This document shows positions 51,399 through 59,669 of a stretch of DNA of 64,000 nucleotides, piece after piece. The position numbers were made by a program, and so were the translations under genes. The stretch lies in the NCBI RefSeq assembly GCF_007830595.1, contig NZ_VLLD01000016.1, one strand, 5' to 3'. The notes under the pieces were generated by a model. That model saw only the letters and a program-made list of their open reading frames with translations. It searched no databases and was not told the DNA's origin. Within the stretch, counting starts at the first letter, position 1. Every line of letters begins with the position of its first letter. Source of the stretch: Treponema_B putidum. GTDB lineage: Bacteria > Spirochaetota > Spirochaetia > Treponematales > Treponemataceae.

Positions 51399-51526
51399 TT
51401 TATAATTTCTTTATTTTAGTTGTTTTTTTATAAATTATCTAGTGTAAACTATTGACATAATACATCTTAAAATATTTAAACAAAATAACTTTTAACTTTT
51501 ATTTTATTCATCACCTATTAAAAAAT

Positions 51527-51554
51527 CCGGCAAGGCTTTAATAAACCATGCCGG
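51527..51554 (-). terminator. Terminator after eno
   Basis: On the minus strand CCGGCATGG pairs with CCTTGCCGG (one mismatch) around a 10-nt loop and is followed by ATTTTTT, 19 bp past the eno stop. Confidence 0.75.
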
Positions 51555-51572
51555 TTAAAAGTCTGTATCCTT

Positions 51573-52874
51573 TTATTTTTTTATCAGGTTTGCAAATGTT
51601 GACATGCCTGCATAGCGGGCGTTATAGCCGAGCTCATCTTCAATTCTCATAAGCTGGTTATATTTTGCGATGCGGTCGCTTCGGCTCATTGAACCGGTTT
51701 TAATTTGTCCGGTTTCAAGAGCTACGGCTAAGTCGGCAATAAAGGCATCTTCGGTTTCGCCTGAGCGGTGCGAGATAACGGCGGTGTAGCCGGCCTTTTG
51801 AGCCATTCTTACGGCATCGATTGTTTCGGTAACGGTTCCGATTTGGTTGAGCTTTATCAAAATAGAATTGCAAGCTCCTTCTTCAATACCGCGGGCAAGC
51901 CGTTTTGTGTTTGTTACAAAAAAGTCATCGCCCACAATCTGAATCTGATTTCCCAATTCCTTTGTCATCTTTGCATAGCCTTCCCAATCATTTTGATCGA
52001 GCGGGTCTTCAATAGAAACAATCGGATACTTGCTTATCCAATCCTTAAAAAGGTCTACCATCTCATCGGCATTTAAAATTTTAGAAGGTTCCGACTTCCA
52101 GAATTTATAGCCTTTTCTGTCGCCTGCATCAAAGAGCTCGGAAGAAGCGCAGTCCAAAGCTATTACCACATCCTTTCCGGGTTTGTAGCCGGCCTTTTCG
52201 ATAGCCTTCATTATATAATCTAAGGCTTGAACATTTTCGATATTGGGAGCAAAACCGCCTTCATCTCCTACTGCCGTAACATGGCCGTCCTTCTTTAAAA
52301 TGTCCTTTAAGGCATGGAAGACCTCGGCTGTCATTCTTATGGCTTCACGGATTGACGGAGCTCCTACAGGCATAATCATGTACTCTTGAAAATCTATCTT
52401 GTTGTCGGAATGACGGCCGCCGTTTATGATATTAGCCATGGGAACAGGCATCTGCATAGTGTGAACGCCTCCCAAATAGCGGTAAAGCGGCAAGCCTAAA
52501 CTGTCGGCAGCGGCACGGGCTACAGCCATCGAAACACCGAGCATAGCATTTGCTCCGAGCTTGGATTTATTTTCGGTGCCGTCAAGATTGATAAGCATAT
52601 TGTCTATTTCGGCCTGATCCAAAGCATCAGCCCCGTCAAGTTCTTCGGCAATAACCGTATTAACTTGATCAACAGCCTTTAAAACACCCTTTCCCATGTA
52701 GCGGCTCTTATCACCGTCCCTCATTTCCAAAGCTTCATATTCTCCCGTAGAAGCCCCGGAAGGAACACAGGCTCTGCCGCAGCTAAAATCGCTTAACTGA
52801 ACCTCAACCTCTACAGTCGGATTTCCCCGCGAATCCAAAATCTCGCGGCCTTCAATATAAATAATATCAGACAT
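51573..52874 (-). CDS. eno: Enolase
   Basis: Enolase converts 2-phosphoglycerate to phosphoenolpyruvate in glycolysis. The 433-residue product has the opening IEGREILDSRGNPTVEVEV, the mobile loop SGASTGEYEALEMRDGD near 40, the metal ligands in VIALDCASSE, SIEDPLDQNDW and QIVGDDFFVTN, the catalytic Lys in LIKLNQIG near 340 and SHRSGETED near 370. AGGAGG lies 6 nt before the ATG. It has its own promoter and terminator and appears monocistronic. Confidence 0.98.
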   Translation of the reverse strand: MSDIIYIEGREILDSRGNPTVEVEVQLSDFSCGRACVPSGASTGEYEALEMRDGDKSRYMGKGVLKAVDQVNTVIAEELDGADALDQAEIDNMLINLDGTENKSKLGANAMLGVSMAVARAAADSLGLPLYRYLGGVHTMQMPVPMANIINGGRHSDNKIDFQEYMIMPVGAPSIREAIRMTAEVFHALKDILKKDGHVTAVGDEGGFAPNIENVQALDYIMKAIEKAGYKPGKDVVIALDCASSELFDAGDRKGYKFWKSEPSKILNADEMVDLFKDWISKYPIVSIEDPLDQNDWEGYAKMTKELGNQIQIVGDDFFVTNTKRLARGIEEGACNSILIKLNQIGTVTETIDAVRMAQKAGYTAVISHRSGETEDAFIADLAVALETGQIKTGSMSRSDRIAKYNQLMRIEDELGYNARYAGMSTFANLIKK

Positions 52875-52904
52875 ATTAACCTCCTTAAGATAAGCCTATA
52901 CTTA

Positions 52905-52933
52905 ATTCTACTCTTATTGCAAAATAAAATCAA
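52905..52933 (-). promoter_or_regulatory. Promoter of eno
   Basis: On the minus strand TTGATT (52933-52928), a 17-bp spacer and TAGAAT (52910-52905) lead to a leader of about 25 nt with AGGAGG. It is arranged back to back with the GNAT gene promoter. Confidence 0.7.
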
Positions 52934-52960
52934 GGCCGAAAATAAAACACGGTAAAGATA

Positions 52961-52989
52961 TTGACCATCCTCTTTCTTTTAGATATAAT
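52961..52989 (+). promoter_or_regulatory. Near-consensus promoter of the GNAT gene, predicting a leaderless mRNA
   Basis: TTGACC (52961-52966), a 17-bp spacer and a perfect TATAAT (52984-52989) end 7 nt before the ATG at 52997. The predicted transcript start is 1 nt before the start codon and no Shine-Dalgarno sequence exists. Confidence 0.75.
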
Positions 52990-52996
52990 TCGGCTC

Positions 52997-53551
52997 ATGT
53001 ACATCAAAAAACTTATCGGAAAAAAATGTTATCTTGCCCCAATGAGGATTGAAGATGCGGAAAAATACGCTGTTTGGGCAAACGATCAAGAAGTGTCTGA
53101 ATATCTTAATTTTGCTTCTTCGATTATAGGCCTTGAAGCCGAGCGCATTATAATCGATAGGATTTCAAAAGAACATAATTACGCAATAGTAGATTCCGAG
53201 ACCGATGAGCTTATAGGAAATGTGGGGCTTATGAGTATCAATCATATGAATAGGACAGCCGAGCTCGGTATCTTTATAGGGAACAAGGCCTATTGGTCAA
53301 AGGGTTACGGTACCGAGGCTATGTGCTTACTCATAAACTATGCCTATCAAAAACTAAACTTACACAATATCATTTTAAATGTATATTCTTATAATGAAAG
53401 AGCTATTAAGGCTTACGAAAAAGCAGGCTTTAAAAAAATAGGCGCAAGGAGAGGAGCTTTAATCCGAAACCGTAAAATGCACGATATAATATTAATGGAT
53501 ATTATCCCTGAAGATTTTTACGCAAAGCATCCTGAGTTTGAAATAGTTTGA
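52997..53551 (+). CDS. GNAT acetyltransferase, RimJ/RimL type
   Basis: The 184-residue product is a GNAT-fold N-acetyltransferase: LIGKKCYLAPMRIEDAEKYA at the N-terminus, LIGNVGLMSI strand, the acetyl-CoA pyrophosphate loop in YWSKGYGTEAMCLLI near 95 and the C-terminal NVYSYNERAIKAYEKAGFKKIG. The pattern is that of RimJ/RimL-like or spermidine-type enzymes; the acceptor cannot be assigned. The start is taken at ATG 52997; an in-frame TTG at 52961 coincides with the -35 box and cannot be used. Confidence 0.9.
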   Translation: MYIKKLIGKKCYLAPMRIEDAEKYAVWANDQEVSEYLNFASSIIGLEAERIIIDRISKEHNYAIVDSETDELIGNVGLMSINHMNRTAELGIFIGNKAYWSKGYGTEAMCLLINYAYQKLNLHNIILNVYSYNERAIKAYEKAGFKKIGARRGALIRNRKMHDIILMDIIPEDFYAKHPEFEIV

Positions 53552-53574
53552 TCTATAAGATTGATTTATCGAGA

Positions 53575-53602
53575 TTGATTTATCGGAAAACCTTGTTAGA
53601 AT
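53575..53602 (+). promoter_or_regulatory. Promoter of the m5C methylase gene within a 14-nt tandem repeat
   Basis: TTGATT (53575-53580), a 16-bp spacer and TAGAAT (53597-53602) end 8 nt before the ATG at 53611. The -35 lies in the second unit of a tandem repeat (GATTGATTTATCGA at 53559-53572, then the same with a final G at 53573-53586), so a duplicated -35 box exists 14 bp upstream. Confidence 0.55.
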
Positions 53603-53610
53603 AATAGGCT

Positions 53611-54402
53611 ATGAAAAAGCAAAAATTAAGCGGAGCCGAGGGCTTTGAAAGCTATTATCTTTCGATTTTCGGCGAAAGATGGCAGAGCTTAAAAGCCGCC
53701 CTTTTAGAAGAAAACAAGGCACAAGCCTACAGTGAAAACCTCATACAAAACTATTATCTGGATTATGCAAGCATTCGGGCGGCAAAGGCAATGCCCGTTC
53801 TTGAAGAAGGAATCTGCCTGGACATGTGCGCCGCCCCCGGAGGAAAAACCTTAGTCCTTTTAAGCAGGATTAAAGAGAATGCCGAAATACAGGCAAACGA
53901 ACTTTCTGCCGAAAGGCGGAACAGACTTATAAGGGTGCTTGATGAACACTTAAGCGAAGAGAACCGAAAACGGATAAGAGTTTCTTCCTATGATGCTTCC
54001 CGAATGCCCCGCTACGGCCAAGAACTTTATGATAGAATTTTACTGGATGCTCCCTGCTCTTCCGAGAGGCATGTTCTCCAAAACGAAAAATACCTTAAAC
54101 AGTGGACAGAAGCCCGCATAAAAAATTTAAGTCAAAGGCAGTGGGCACTTTTGTCTGCGGCCTTTTTACTCCTTAAGCCTAAGGGCTTTTTAGTTTATTC
54201 TACCTGTGCCCTCGCCGATGAAGAAAACGATTCCTTAATCGAAAAGCTCATAAAAAAGTATAAAGAAAAAGTAAGGCTTGAAGACAAGCTCGATAGCCTT
54301 GGCCCCATCCTTCCTGAAAAAACAAAATACGGATTCCGTTTTCTTCCCGATAAGGCGGAGGGAGCAGGCCCCATCTATTTTTCTCTTATTCAAAAAAATT
54401 AA
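53611..54402 (+). CDS. tRNA/rRNA cytosine-C5 methyltransferase (NOL1/NOP2/Sun family)
   Basis: The 263-residue SAM-dependent RNA methylase has motif I CLDMCAAPGGKT near residue 70, motif IV LDAPCSSERHV near 148 with the release cysteine, and motif VI YSTCALADEEND near 198 with the nucleophile cysteine. It lacks the N-terminal NusB/RsmB-type and C-terminal PUA extensions found in longer relatives. The methylated RNA position is unknown. It ends 2 bp from the convergent YugP-like gene. Confidence 0.93.
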   Translation: MKKQKLSGAEGFESYYLSIFGERWQSLKAALLEENKAQAYSENLIQNYYLDYASIRAAKAMPVLEEGICLDMCAAPGGKTLVLLSRIKENAEIQANELSAERRNRLIRVLDEHLSEENRKRIRVSSYDASRMPRYGQELYDRILLDAPCSSERHVLQNEKYLKQWTEARIKNLSQRQWALLSAAFLLLKPKGFLVYSTCALADEENDSLIEKLIKKYKEKVRLEDKLDSLGPILPEKTKYGFRFLPDKAEGAGPIYFSLIQKN

Positions 54403-54403
54403 A

Positions 54404-55084
54404 CTACCTTCTATCCCTTGAAATTAAAATTAAGCGCAATAAGTTTGCCATTGCAGTAAGAGCTGAGGCCACGTATGTTAGGGCTGCAGCCGATAAAACC
54501 TTCCGAGCTCCTTTCAGCTCTTCTTGGGTTAAAACGGCATTGTGTTCCAATATTTTTAGAGCTCTCCTTGAAGCATCTATTTCAACCGGCAGGGTTATAA
54601 GATAGAACAAAACCGCACAAGCAAAAAGGATGATGCCTATGTTGAGAAGCAGGTTCATTCTAAAGATAATACCGGCAAGGGCCAGATAGGGGCCGGCAGT
54701 CGAACCTATGTTTGCAACCGGCACCAAGGTGCTGCGTAAGATTAGGGGGGCGTATTTTTCTTTGTCTTGAATGGCGTGGCCTGTTTCGTGGGCGGCAACG
54801 CCTACGGCAGCTATAGAAGTTTTATCGTATACAGGCTCCGAAAGGCGTAAAACCTTATGAGAGGGGTCATAGTGGTCGCTTAAACTTCCCCCTACCCTTT
54901 GAATGTTTACATCAGAAATCGAATTCGATCTAAGCAAGAGGGCGGCAGCTTCTTTGCCCGATACCTTTCTCATGGTCTGCACTTGGGAATATTTTGAAAA
55001 GGCAGACTTTACCTTAAATTGGGCATACAAGGATAACAGCAGAGTCGGAACGACCAAAATCAAATAATAATAATCGAAATACAT
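54404..55084 (-). CDS. YugP-type neutral zinc metallopeptidase, membrane protein
   Basis: The 226-residue product belongs to the Zn_peptidase_2 (YugP) family. It has an N-terminal membrane helix (YYYLILVVPTLLLSLYAQ), the zinc motif VAAHETGHAIQ near 100, and two to three C-terminal helices with PVEIDASRRALKIL supplying a further ligand region. GGAGG lies 6 nt before ATG 55084; the longer frame from 55120 overlaps the previous gene and lacks a ribosome site. It follows the lipoprotein gene by 16 bp. Substrate is unknown. Confidence 0.93.
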   Translation of the reverse strand: MYFDYYYLILVVPTLLLSLYAQFKVKSAFSKYSQVQTMRKVSGKEAAALLLRSNSISDVNIQRVGGSLSDHYDPSHKVLRLSEPVYDKTSIAAVGVAAHETGHAIQDKEKYAPLILRSTLVPVANIGSTAGPYLALAGIIFRMNLLLNIGIILFACAVLFYLITLPVEIDASRRALKILEHNAVLTQEELKGARKVLSAAALTYVASALTAMANLLRLILISRDRR

Positions 55085-55100
55085 AACACCTCCAAAAAAT

Positions 55101-55808
55101 TTAGAACTTGACCTCAACAAAGATGGGGTCTCTTACACAAAGCAATTCTGAAAGGGGAATATCCACGGTTCCCTTATTTCCGTCCTGAGAAGAAGAGGCA
55201 AAAGGGGTAATCTTTATGCTTTTAATTTTTTTAGGACAGGTAATAGAAACATGGAACTTCGATTTTTTTAAATCGGATGCTAACTTTTCCCCATAGGCGG
55301 CCTTAATAAGCTCTTCATATTCCGCAGTTCCGATAGGTTCTCCGGTTATAGCAGGAGCCATTAAAAGCTCTACATATTCCCTGTCATCCTCTGAAAGCAT
55401 ATTCACAAATTCTTTTATGTTATCGGGGCCTATACTCAAGGATAAAATTCCTGCCTTCATATCCGTTTTTACAAAGGAGGTTTCACTATCCATGTCCTTA
55501 CTCATGATTTTTATTTTTGCATTTATGCCCGCTATCGAATTGGTAGTCATGTTCAAAACTTTTATACCCTTCGACTCCAATTCTTGTTTTATTTCTTCAA
55601 CGTTAAAAATGGAACGGCTTTTTGACTTTTCTTCTTCAGTAAACTGAGCCGCATTTTCAAGCAGGGCGTCTATTGTTTTCCCTGTTTGAATATCCAAGGT
55701 TACCACAACATCTCCCGATGCCTGAACAAAGACGTCGGCCTTAGGTGCACAGGCCGTTAAAATAAGTCCCGCAATCAGCACAAGCATGATGGTTTTAATA
55801 TGTTTCAC
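55101..55808 (-). CDS. Hypothetical lipoprotein
   Basis: The product is about 235 residues with a clear lipoprotein signal: KHIKTIMLVLIAGLILTAC, lipobox LTAC. The mature part is alpha/beta without a recognised domain. I prefer GTG at 55808, with AGGAG 8 nt upstream; an ATG at 55814 is only 2 nt from that site but in frame. It immediately precedes the YugP-like protease gene and may be its substrate, partner or simply a neighbour. Confidence 0.78.
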   Translation of the reverse strand: MKHIKTIMLVLIAGLILTACAPKADVFVQASGDVVVTLDIQTGKTIDALLENAAQFTEEEKSKSRSIFNVEEIKQELESKGIKVLNMTTNSIAGINAKIKIMSKDMDSETSFVKTDMKAGILSLSIGPDNIKEFVNMLSEDDREYVELLMAPAITGEPIGTAEYEELIKAAYGEKLASDLKKSKFHVSITCPKKIKSIKITPFASSSQDGNKGTVDIPLSELLCVRDPIFVEVKF

Positions 55809-55840
55809 TTTCATTTCTCCTATAAAAATAATACGCCGTT

Positions 55841-55900
55841 TGCCGAATAGCAAATTCGGCAGATAAAAAATGAGGCAGTATTCCTGCCGAGCTTTTTATC
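55841..55900. repeat. Intergenic double-hairpin repeat, copy B
   Basis: Hairpin one is TGCCGAA/TTCGGCA (55841-55861) and hairpin two is GATAAAAA/TTTTTATC (55862-55900) with inner GGCAG/CTGCC. Compared with copy A at 36240-36308, stem bases differ but remain paired, while TGAGGC, CTGCCGA and TTTATCATATCT are shared. Confidence 0.6.
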
Positions 55901-56000
55901 ATATCTATTTATATCAGATATAAATATAAAGTACAATAAGCTCAAAAAGTTTCAAAATAAATATTAGATGCATAGAATTTGACACATAGAATTTGATGCA

Positions 56001-56029
56001 TTTACAAAGATAATTTACCGTGCTATACT
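56001..56029 (+). promoter_or_regulatory. Promoter of the DUF3784 gene
   Basis: TTTACA (56001-56006), a 17-bp spacer and TATACT (56024-56029) lie 34 bp before the ATG. Just upstream CATAGAATTTGA is repeated directly at 55971-55982 and 55985-55996, a 14-bp period that could be an operator. Confidence 0.6.
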
Positions 56030-56063
56030 TAAATTTAAGGTAAAACGTTTTTGGGAGGAAGGA

Positions 56064-56456
56064 ATGATAGCTTTTTATATAATTGCAGCAGTGCTTGCGG
56101 TTTTCGGTATTTTAATTCGCAAGTTTAAATTCTATTTTTTGATTGCAGGTTATAATATGATGAGTAAGGAGGAAAAAGAAGAATATAATGCCTCTTCCAT
56201 AGGCAAACATGTAGGGCTTAGCCTCTATCTTCTTTCAGTTCTTTCCTTGGCCGTCGGCCTTTTTTTTCGGTTTTTTCAACTGTCCAAGCACACCGAAAAA
56301 CTTGTAATCGCAGTCTATATAATTCTTACAATGATTGCAGTTTCAATTCTTTTAGTAAAAGAAAATAAAAAAAGACTAAACGAAGTTATTCCCTTTATTG
56401 TGTTTATAAATATTGTCGTCCTGATTATTTTGACTGTAGTTATTTTTATGGGGTAA
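56064..56456 (+). CDS. DUF3784 family membrane protein
   Basis: The 130-residue product has the DUF3784 opening: a first helix (FYIIAAVLAVFGILIRK), FYFLIAGYNMMSKEEKEEYN, then GKHVGLSLYLLSVLSLAVGL and two further helices. These small membrane proteins have no known role. GGGAGGAAGG lies 3-10 nt before the ATG. The gene marks the left edge of the decayed integrative element that follows. Confidence 0.9.
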   Translation: MIAFYIIAAVLAVFGILIRKFKFYFLIAGYNMMSKEEKEEYNASSIGKHVGLSLYLLSVLSLAVGLFFRFFQLSKHTEKLVIAVYIILTMIAVSILLVKENKKRLNEVIPFIVFINIVVLIILTVVIFMG

Positions 56457-56516
56457 AAGATATTTTAGCATCATAAAAATGTGTCGAATTTTAGAGTGGC
56501 ATTTAAATGTAAAGCT

Positions 56517-56678
56517 CAATTCGGAAAAGGGGATGATGGAATAACAAATGATTTTCCATCTCCCCTTTTTGTGTTTCCGGTTTTATTTTAGATTGAACGG
56601 ATAGATACCTGTTTTTTTAATCAAGTAAAAATAGCAAAAAACACCGGCGGCTGCAAGCAGTAGGATTAAAAAGGCAAT
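56517..56678 (-). repeat. Displaced 3' end of the 703-codon gene with its terminator (left copy)
   Basis: It aligns to 59670-59834 with roughly nine in ten bases identical by eye. It includes the terminator (AAAAGGGGATGATGGA with TCCATCTCCCCTTTT) and the last codons encoding the C-terminal helix and KKTGIYPFNLK-like tail. After the insert at 56679-56809 the match resumes briefly (56810-56824). Confidence 0.75.
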
Positions 56679-56809
56679 CAACAACCCCGACGCGAGCGTC
56701 GGGGTACAGTGCTCAATGTTTCGCACTGTATGTTCTAATAAGGTGGTTGCAGTCGGCTTTAATACCTTTCGTTACGACGCAAGCATCGGGGTATTAAACC
56801 CTCCGCACG
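56679..56809. mobile_element. 131-bp insertion with internal 18-bp direct repeats
   Basis: Relative to the intact copy at 59834, 131 bp are inserted and the three bases AAT occur on both sides, suggesting a target duplication. Inside, GACGCGAGCGTCGGGGTA (56689-56706) and GACGCAAGCATCGGGGTA (56776-56793) differ at two positions, and CCCCGACGC/GCGTCGGGG makes a tight hairpin at 56685-56704. No reading frame is present, as in a MITE- or REP-like element. Confidence 0.55.
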
Positions 56810-56819
56810 AATAAAAATA

Positions 56820-56907
56820 TTTCTGCCTACATTGCCATACATCCCTTTGCCACAGCAAGAGCATTTCAACAAGCCGGACAGAAATGGTAATGATGGGGAT
56901 TCTTTTT
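56820..56907 (-). pseudogene. Zinc-ribbon fragment of a large serine recombinase
   Basis: On the minus strand a short frame reads LPFLSGLLKCSCCGKGMYGN, which is the start of the recombinase zinc-beta-ribbon domain of large serine recombinases (L-S-G-L-L-x-C-x-x-C-G-x-x-M-x-G). A stop precedes it and the second cysteine pair is missing. It ends at the junction with the displaced 703-gene fragment. Confidence 0.65.
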
Positions 56908-56939
56908 CTCAATCTTCTTGGCCTGCGTCTTCCTTAACA

Positions 56940-57704
56940 TTATAGTTTAATGCAGAGTGTAGCTATATAGTCATTTCCATAACGTGATAATCTATGTCTT
57001 TTATCACATGATTCATAAAAATCTATCATAGCGAGACCATTTTTAAGTTGTCCTCTAATCTGAGTTTCTAAGGTATGGCTAAATTCATATCCATATTCCG
57101 GATTTATGGTTATTTTGCCTTCCTCTTCAAGCTCTTTTGAATTAAAAGGTATTGAAAACTTTAAAAGTAATTCCTCATCGGGTTTGTCCCATACAATGTC
57201 AGCATCATACATGTATATCCAAGGATTCATAAATCCGACCATTAACAGTCCACCCTTTTTCAATACTCGAGAGGCTTCTTTATACATGTTTTCTAAATCT
57301 TCTATATATACATTTGAAACCGGATTAAAAATAATATCAAAAGTTTCATTTTCAAATGGAAATGGTTTTGTCATATCGCCTTGAACTGTATTGATTTTTA
57401 AGCCTTCTCTTTTAGCAACCATATCATCTCTTTGTAATTGTGATTTAGAAAAATCCATTATGGTTACATCATAACCTTTTATAGCAAAAACTGGACCCTG
57501 TTGTCCACCACCACAAGCTAAACCTAATATCTTTTTTCCGTTGGCTTTTTCAAACCATTCTTTCGGAACTTTTTTCCCAACAGTTAATGCAACAGAAATT
57601 GAATTATTTCTAACTTCTTCTAATTCTTCATGTGTCAATGGCTCAGTATAGTCATTTTTTACATTATTCCATCTATCTTCATTTAATTTTATATAATTGT
57701 TCAT
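56940..57704 (-). CDS. Class I SAM-dependent methyltransferase
   Basis: The 254-residue product has SAM motif I KILGLACGGGQQGPVFA near residue 59, an acidic residue ending strand two (VTIMDFS), motif NTVQGDMTKPFPF near 105 and motif DIIFNPVSNVYIED near 125, with a Methyltransf_11-type fold. The C-terminal half is compatible with a small-molecule substrate such as those of resistance or tailoring methylases; none is assigned. GAGGAG lies 9-10 nt before the ATG. It lies inside the decayed element and its A/T bias fits cargo of foreign origin. Confidence 0.9.
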   Translation of the reverse strand: MNNYIKLNEDRWNNVKNDYTEPLTHEELEEVRNNSISVALTVGKKVPKEWFEKANGKKILGLACGGGQQGPVFAIKGYDVTIMDFSKSQLQRDDMVAKREGLKINTVQGDMTKPFPFENETFDIIFNPVSNVYIEDLENMYKEASRVLKKGGLLMVGFMNPWIYMYDADIVWDKPDEELLLKFSIPFNSKELEEEGKITINPEYGYEFSHTLETQIRGQLKNGLAMIDFYESCDKRHRLSRYGNDYIATLCIKL

Positions 57705-57899
57705 CTTATAATCTCCTCGTAATTTTATACTATTTCGATTTAAGTTGGATGTGTTGCCATTACATTTTTCTCACCTCTACAAATTCTAATTTGTTTTACT
57801 CGATGTTTGTAATATTATACCATTTTTTTAGCCAATTTGTACAGGTCTAATTCTTGCTTCTTTCCTGTGATAGTTCTCTGTTTTCTTGTTGCAATTTTT

Positions 57900-58184
57900 C
57901 TACTCTCTATGATTTTTAAGATTGATTTCATCTTTATTTCTTTGACTTGTTATTAGCTGATAAAATTCATCTTTGGTTAGATTTTTACTTTCTGTAAAGA
58001 TACTTTCAAAGACTGCTCCTTTTTCATATATTCTTTTATCTCTCTTTTTTCTTTCTTCCTGTTTCTGTTGACTGATGAGCTTTTTTCTTTTGTTTTGTAA
58101 CTGCTTGATTTCTTCATCTGCCATTAAGATTTTTTCTTCTATGTTTTTTATTTTCTGTTTTCCTCTCTTTTTATTTTTGAGCAA
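57900..58184 (-). CDS. DUF3847 family protein of conjugative elements
   Basis: This 94-residue protein is strongly charged, with a coiled coil (about 10-52) followed by the conserved KKRDKRIYEKGAVFESIF and a C-terminal LTKDEFYQLI. This matches DUF3847, a family encoded beside relaxase genes on conjugative transposons of Firmicutes and relatives. The relaxase itself is absent here. The coding frame looks intact. It supports an integrative-conjugative origin for the segment. Confidence 0.75.
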   Translation of the reverse strand: MLKNKKRGKQKIKNIEEKILMADEEIKQLQNKRKKLISQQKQEERKKRDKRIYEKGAVFESIFTESKNLTKDEFYQLITSQRNKDEINLKNHRE

Positions 58185-58269
58185 ATAAAAAACAGTAAAC
58201 CTTTTTCCGATTTACTGTTTCTGTGGTAGTTTTATTAAATTGTTAGTTCAACAAACAACTGGGATTTGA

Positions 58270-58959
58270 TTATTTCCATGGACGATTTTTAGCAAGCCAT
58301 CCTTTCTCTTGCCAATATGTCTTATCTCTCTCATTCCATCCCTTTTTTTGAATAATTCTCATGATATTAAATAAAATCCTTGTTTTTATTGAAGGTCTTA
58401 CCATTGTATAGTTGCTTTTTATTTTATTCGAGAGAGTTGTTGTTTGGCGGTCAATCTTTGATTTTATCTTCTCGTCAACTCTCTTCCAATCCGTCTCCCA
58501 AACTGCAATACCTAATTTATAAGTTTTAGCACATCCCCAAAAGAATGTGCTATCTGCCATATCTTTATTAGCTTTTTTCATTCCTGCCCCAGCAGCTGTT
58601 GAAACACAGACAGCTTGTTTTGAAAACATACTTTCACTTGGTCGGTGAACCATCCATCTATAACCATAATGGTCAAGAAACGCTTTCATTGAACCTGTAA
58701 CATGATATACATATACAGGACTTGCAAGAATAATTATATCCGACTCATCTATGGCATTTGTAATTGGCTGTAATTGTTCGAAATGCGGACACATACTTTC
58801 TCCTTTAGTAAAGCAATTCCCACACCCAATACAGAAATGATTAAAATCTTTTGGTAGAAAAAATTCCGATACTTCTCCACCCAATTTATCTGCAAGCATT
58901 CTTGAACTATTATATGTTGAACCTTTATGACTTTGACCATGTATAATAACTATTTTCAT
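58270..58959 (-). CDS. Flavodoxin-like NAD(P)H-dependent oxidoreductase
   Basis: The 229-residue product is an FMN-dependent oxidoreductase: the flavin phosphate loop HGQSHKGSTYNSSRMLA near residue 6, CIGCGNCFTKGESMCPH near 42 (the cysteine cluster of iron-sulfur flavoprotein-like reductases), and ILASPVYVYHVTGSMKAFLDH near 80 for flavin contact. It may reduce quinones or nitro compounds. GGTGGTGATTTT before the ATG gives a moderate ribosome site. It is carried as cargo within the decayed element. Confidence 0.88.
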   Translation of the reverse strand: MKIVIIHGQSHKGSTYNSSRMLADKLGGEVSEFFLPKDFNHFCIGCGNCFTKGESMCPHFEQLQPITNAIDESDIIILASPVYVYHVTGSMKAFLDHYGYRWMVHRPSESMFSKQAVCVSTAAGAGMKKANKDMADSTFFWGCAKTYKLGIAVWETDWKRVDEKIKSKIDRQTTTLSNKIKSNYTMVRPSIKTRILFNIMRIIQKKGWNERDKTYWQEKGWLAKNRPWK

Positions 58960-59081
58960 AAAATCACCACCGTAAATTCAAATTTATTTGTCTATATCGG
59001 CTAATATTATAACATTTTTAAGCGATTTTTTTCCACTGCCAGATTTCCCACTTACTCGCTACTATTCCCTCTTAGAATGTA

Positions 59082-59295
59082 TTACCTTAAACTCATGATG
59101 ACAATTCCGATTTTGCCTTGTTCTACATCGTTTATCATCTGTGTATAGGCTGAGCGGTCAAAGAACCTACCGCTTTCGTCATCGTCGGTATAGCGGCGAA
59201 TGTTTATCAGCTTTTGCTCTCGCACCGTCTCTATCTTCATCACCAACTGAAAGGCGGGAGTATAGTGCTGTGATTTTATTATGATATTCTATCAT
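59082..59295 (-). pseudogene. N-terminal remnant of a large serine recombinase
   Basis: AAGGAGG precedes ATG 59295, opening KITALYSRLSVGDEDRDG, the resolvase start with the catalytic Ser in Y-S-R-L-S. One base out of frame the sequence continues LINIRRYTDDDESGRFFDRS, then AYTQMINDVEQGKIGIVI, the next segment of the catalytic domain, and stops. An internal deletion with frameshift and loss of the rest show it is dead. Confidence 0.82.
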
Positions 59296-59354
59296 GGCAT
59301 TATCCTCCTTTTTTGTGTCTATATATCACTCCTGTTTCCGATGTGAAGAATCAC

Positions 59355-59643
59355 TCATAGCTCCACCCCACGATCTTTCACTTTAACTTTCTCACGAGTC
59401 TTGTGATTTTTTTTCGCAGCTTCCTTGAAAGCAGATAGCGCCTTTTTCACGGATGGCTTTTTCTCCTTACGGAGATTCTTCGCCATATACTCCCTTAAAG
59501 GCTGGTTCCATCACATCTGCATCACGGCCCTTGAAGAAAACTAAATATCTTGGTGGATTCTCTGAAATGTCCTTCTTCAAAGCAAAATCAATTCCATACT
59601 TCTTGGCTGTTCCTTCAAAGTCTTTGATATTGTCAAGGAGCAT
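59355..59643 (-). pseudogene. Frameshifted PcfB (DUF3801) conjugation gene
   Basis: The first frame reads KKYGIDFALKKDISENPPRY, LVFFKGRDADVMEPAFKG and then stops. Shifting by one base gives EYMAKNLRKEKKPSVKKALS and TREKVKVKDRGVEL, the known C-terminus. The two parts join exactly if one G of a GGG run (59492-59494) is removed. The N-terminus is lost at the element boundary. PcfB works with the VirD4-type coupling protein in conjugation. Confidence 0.8.
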
Positions 59644-59669
59644 TGATTTTCACTACTCCGAAAGTGCAT

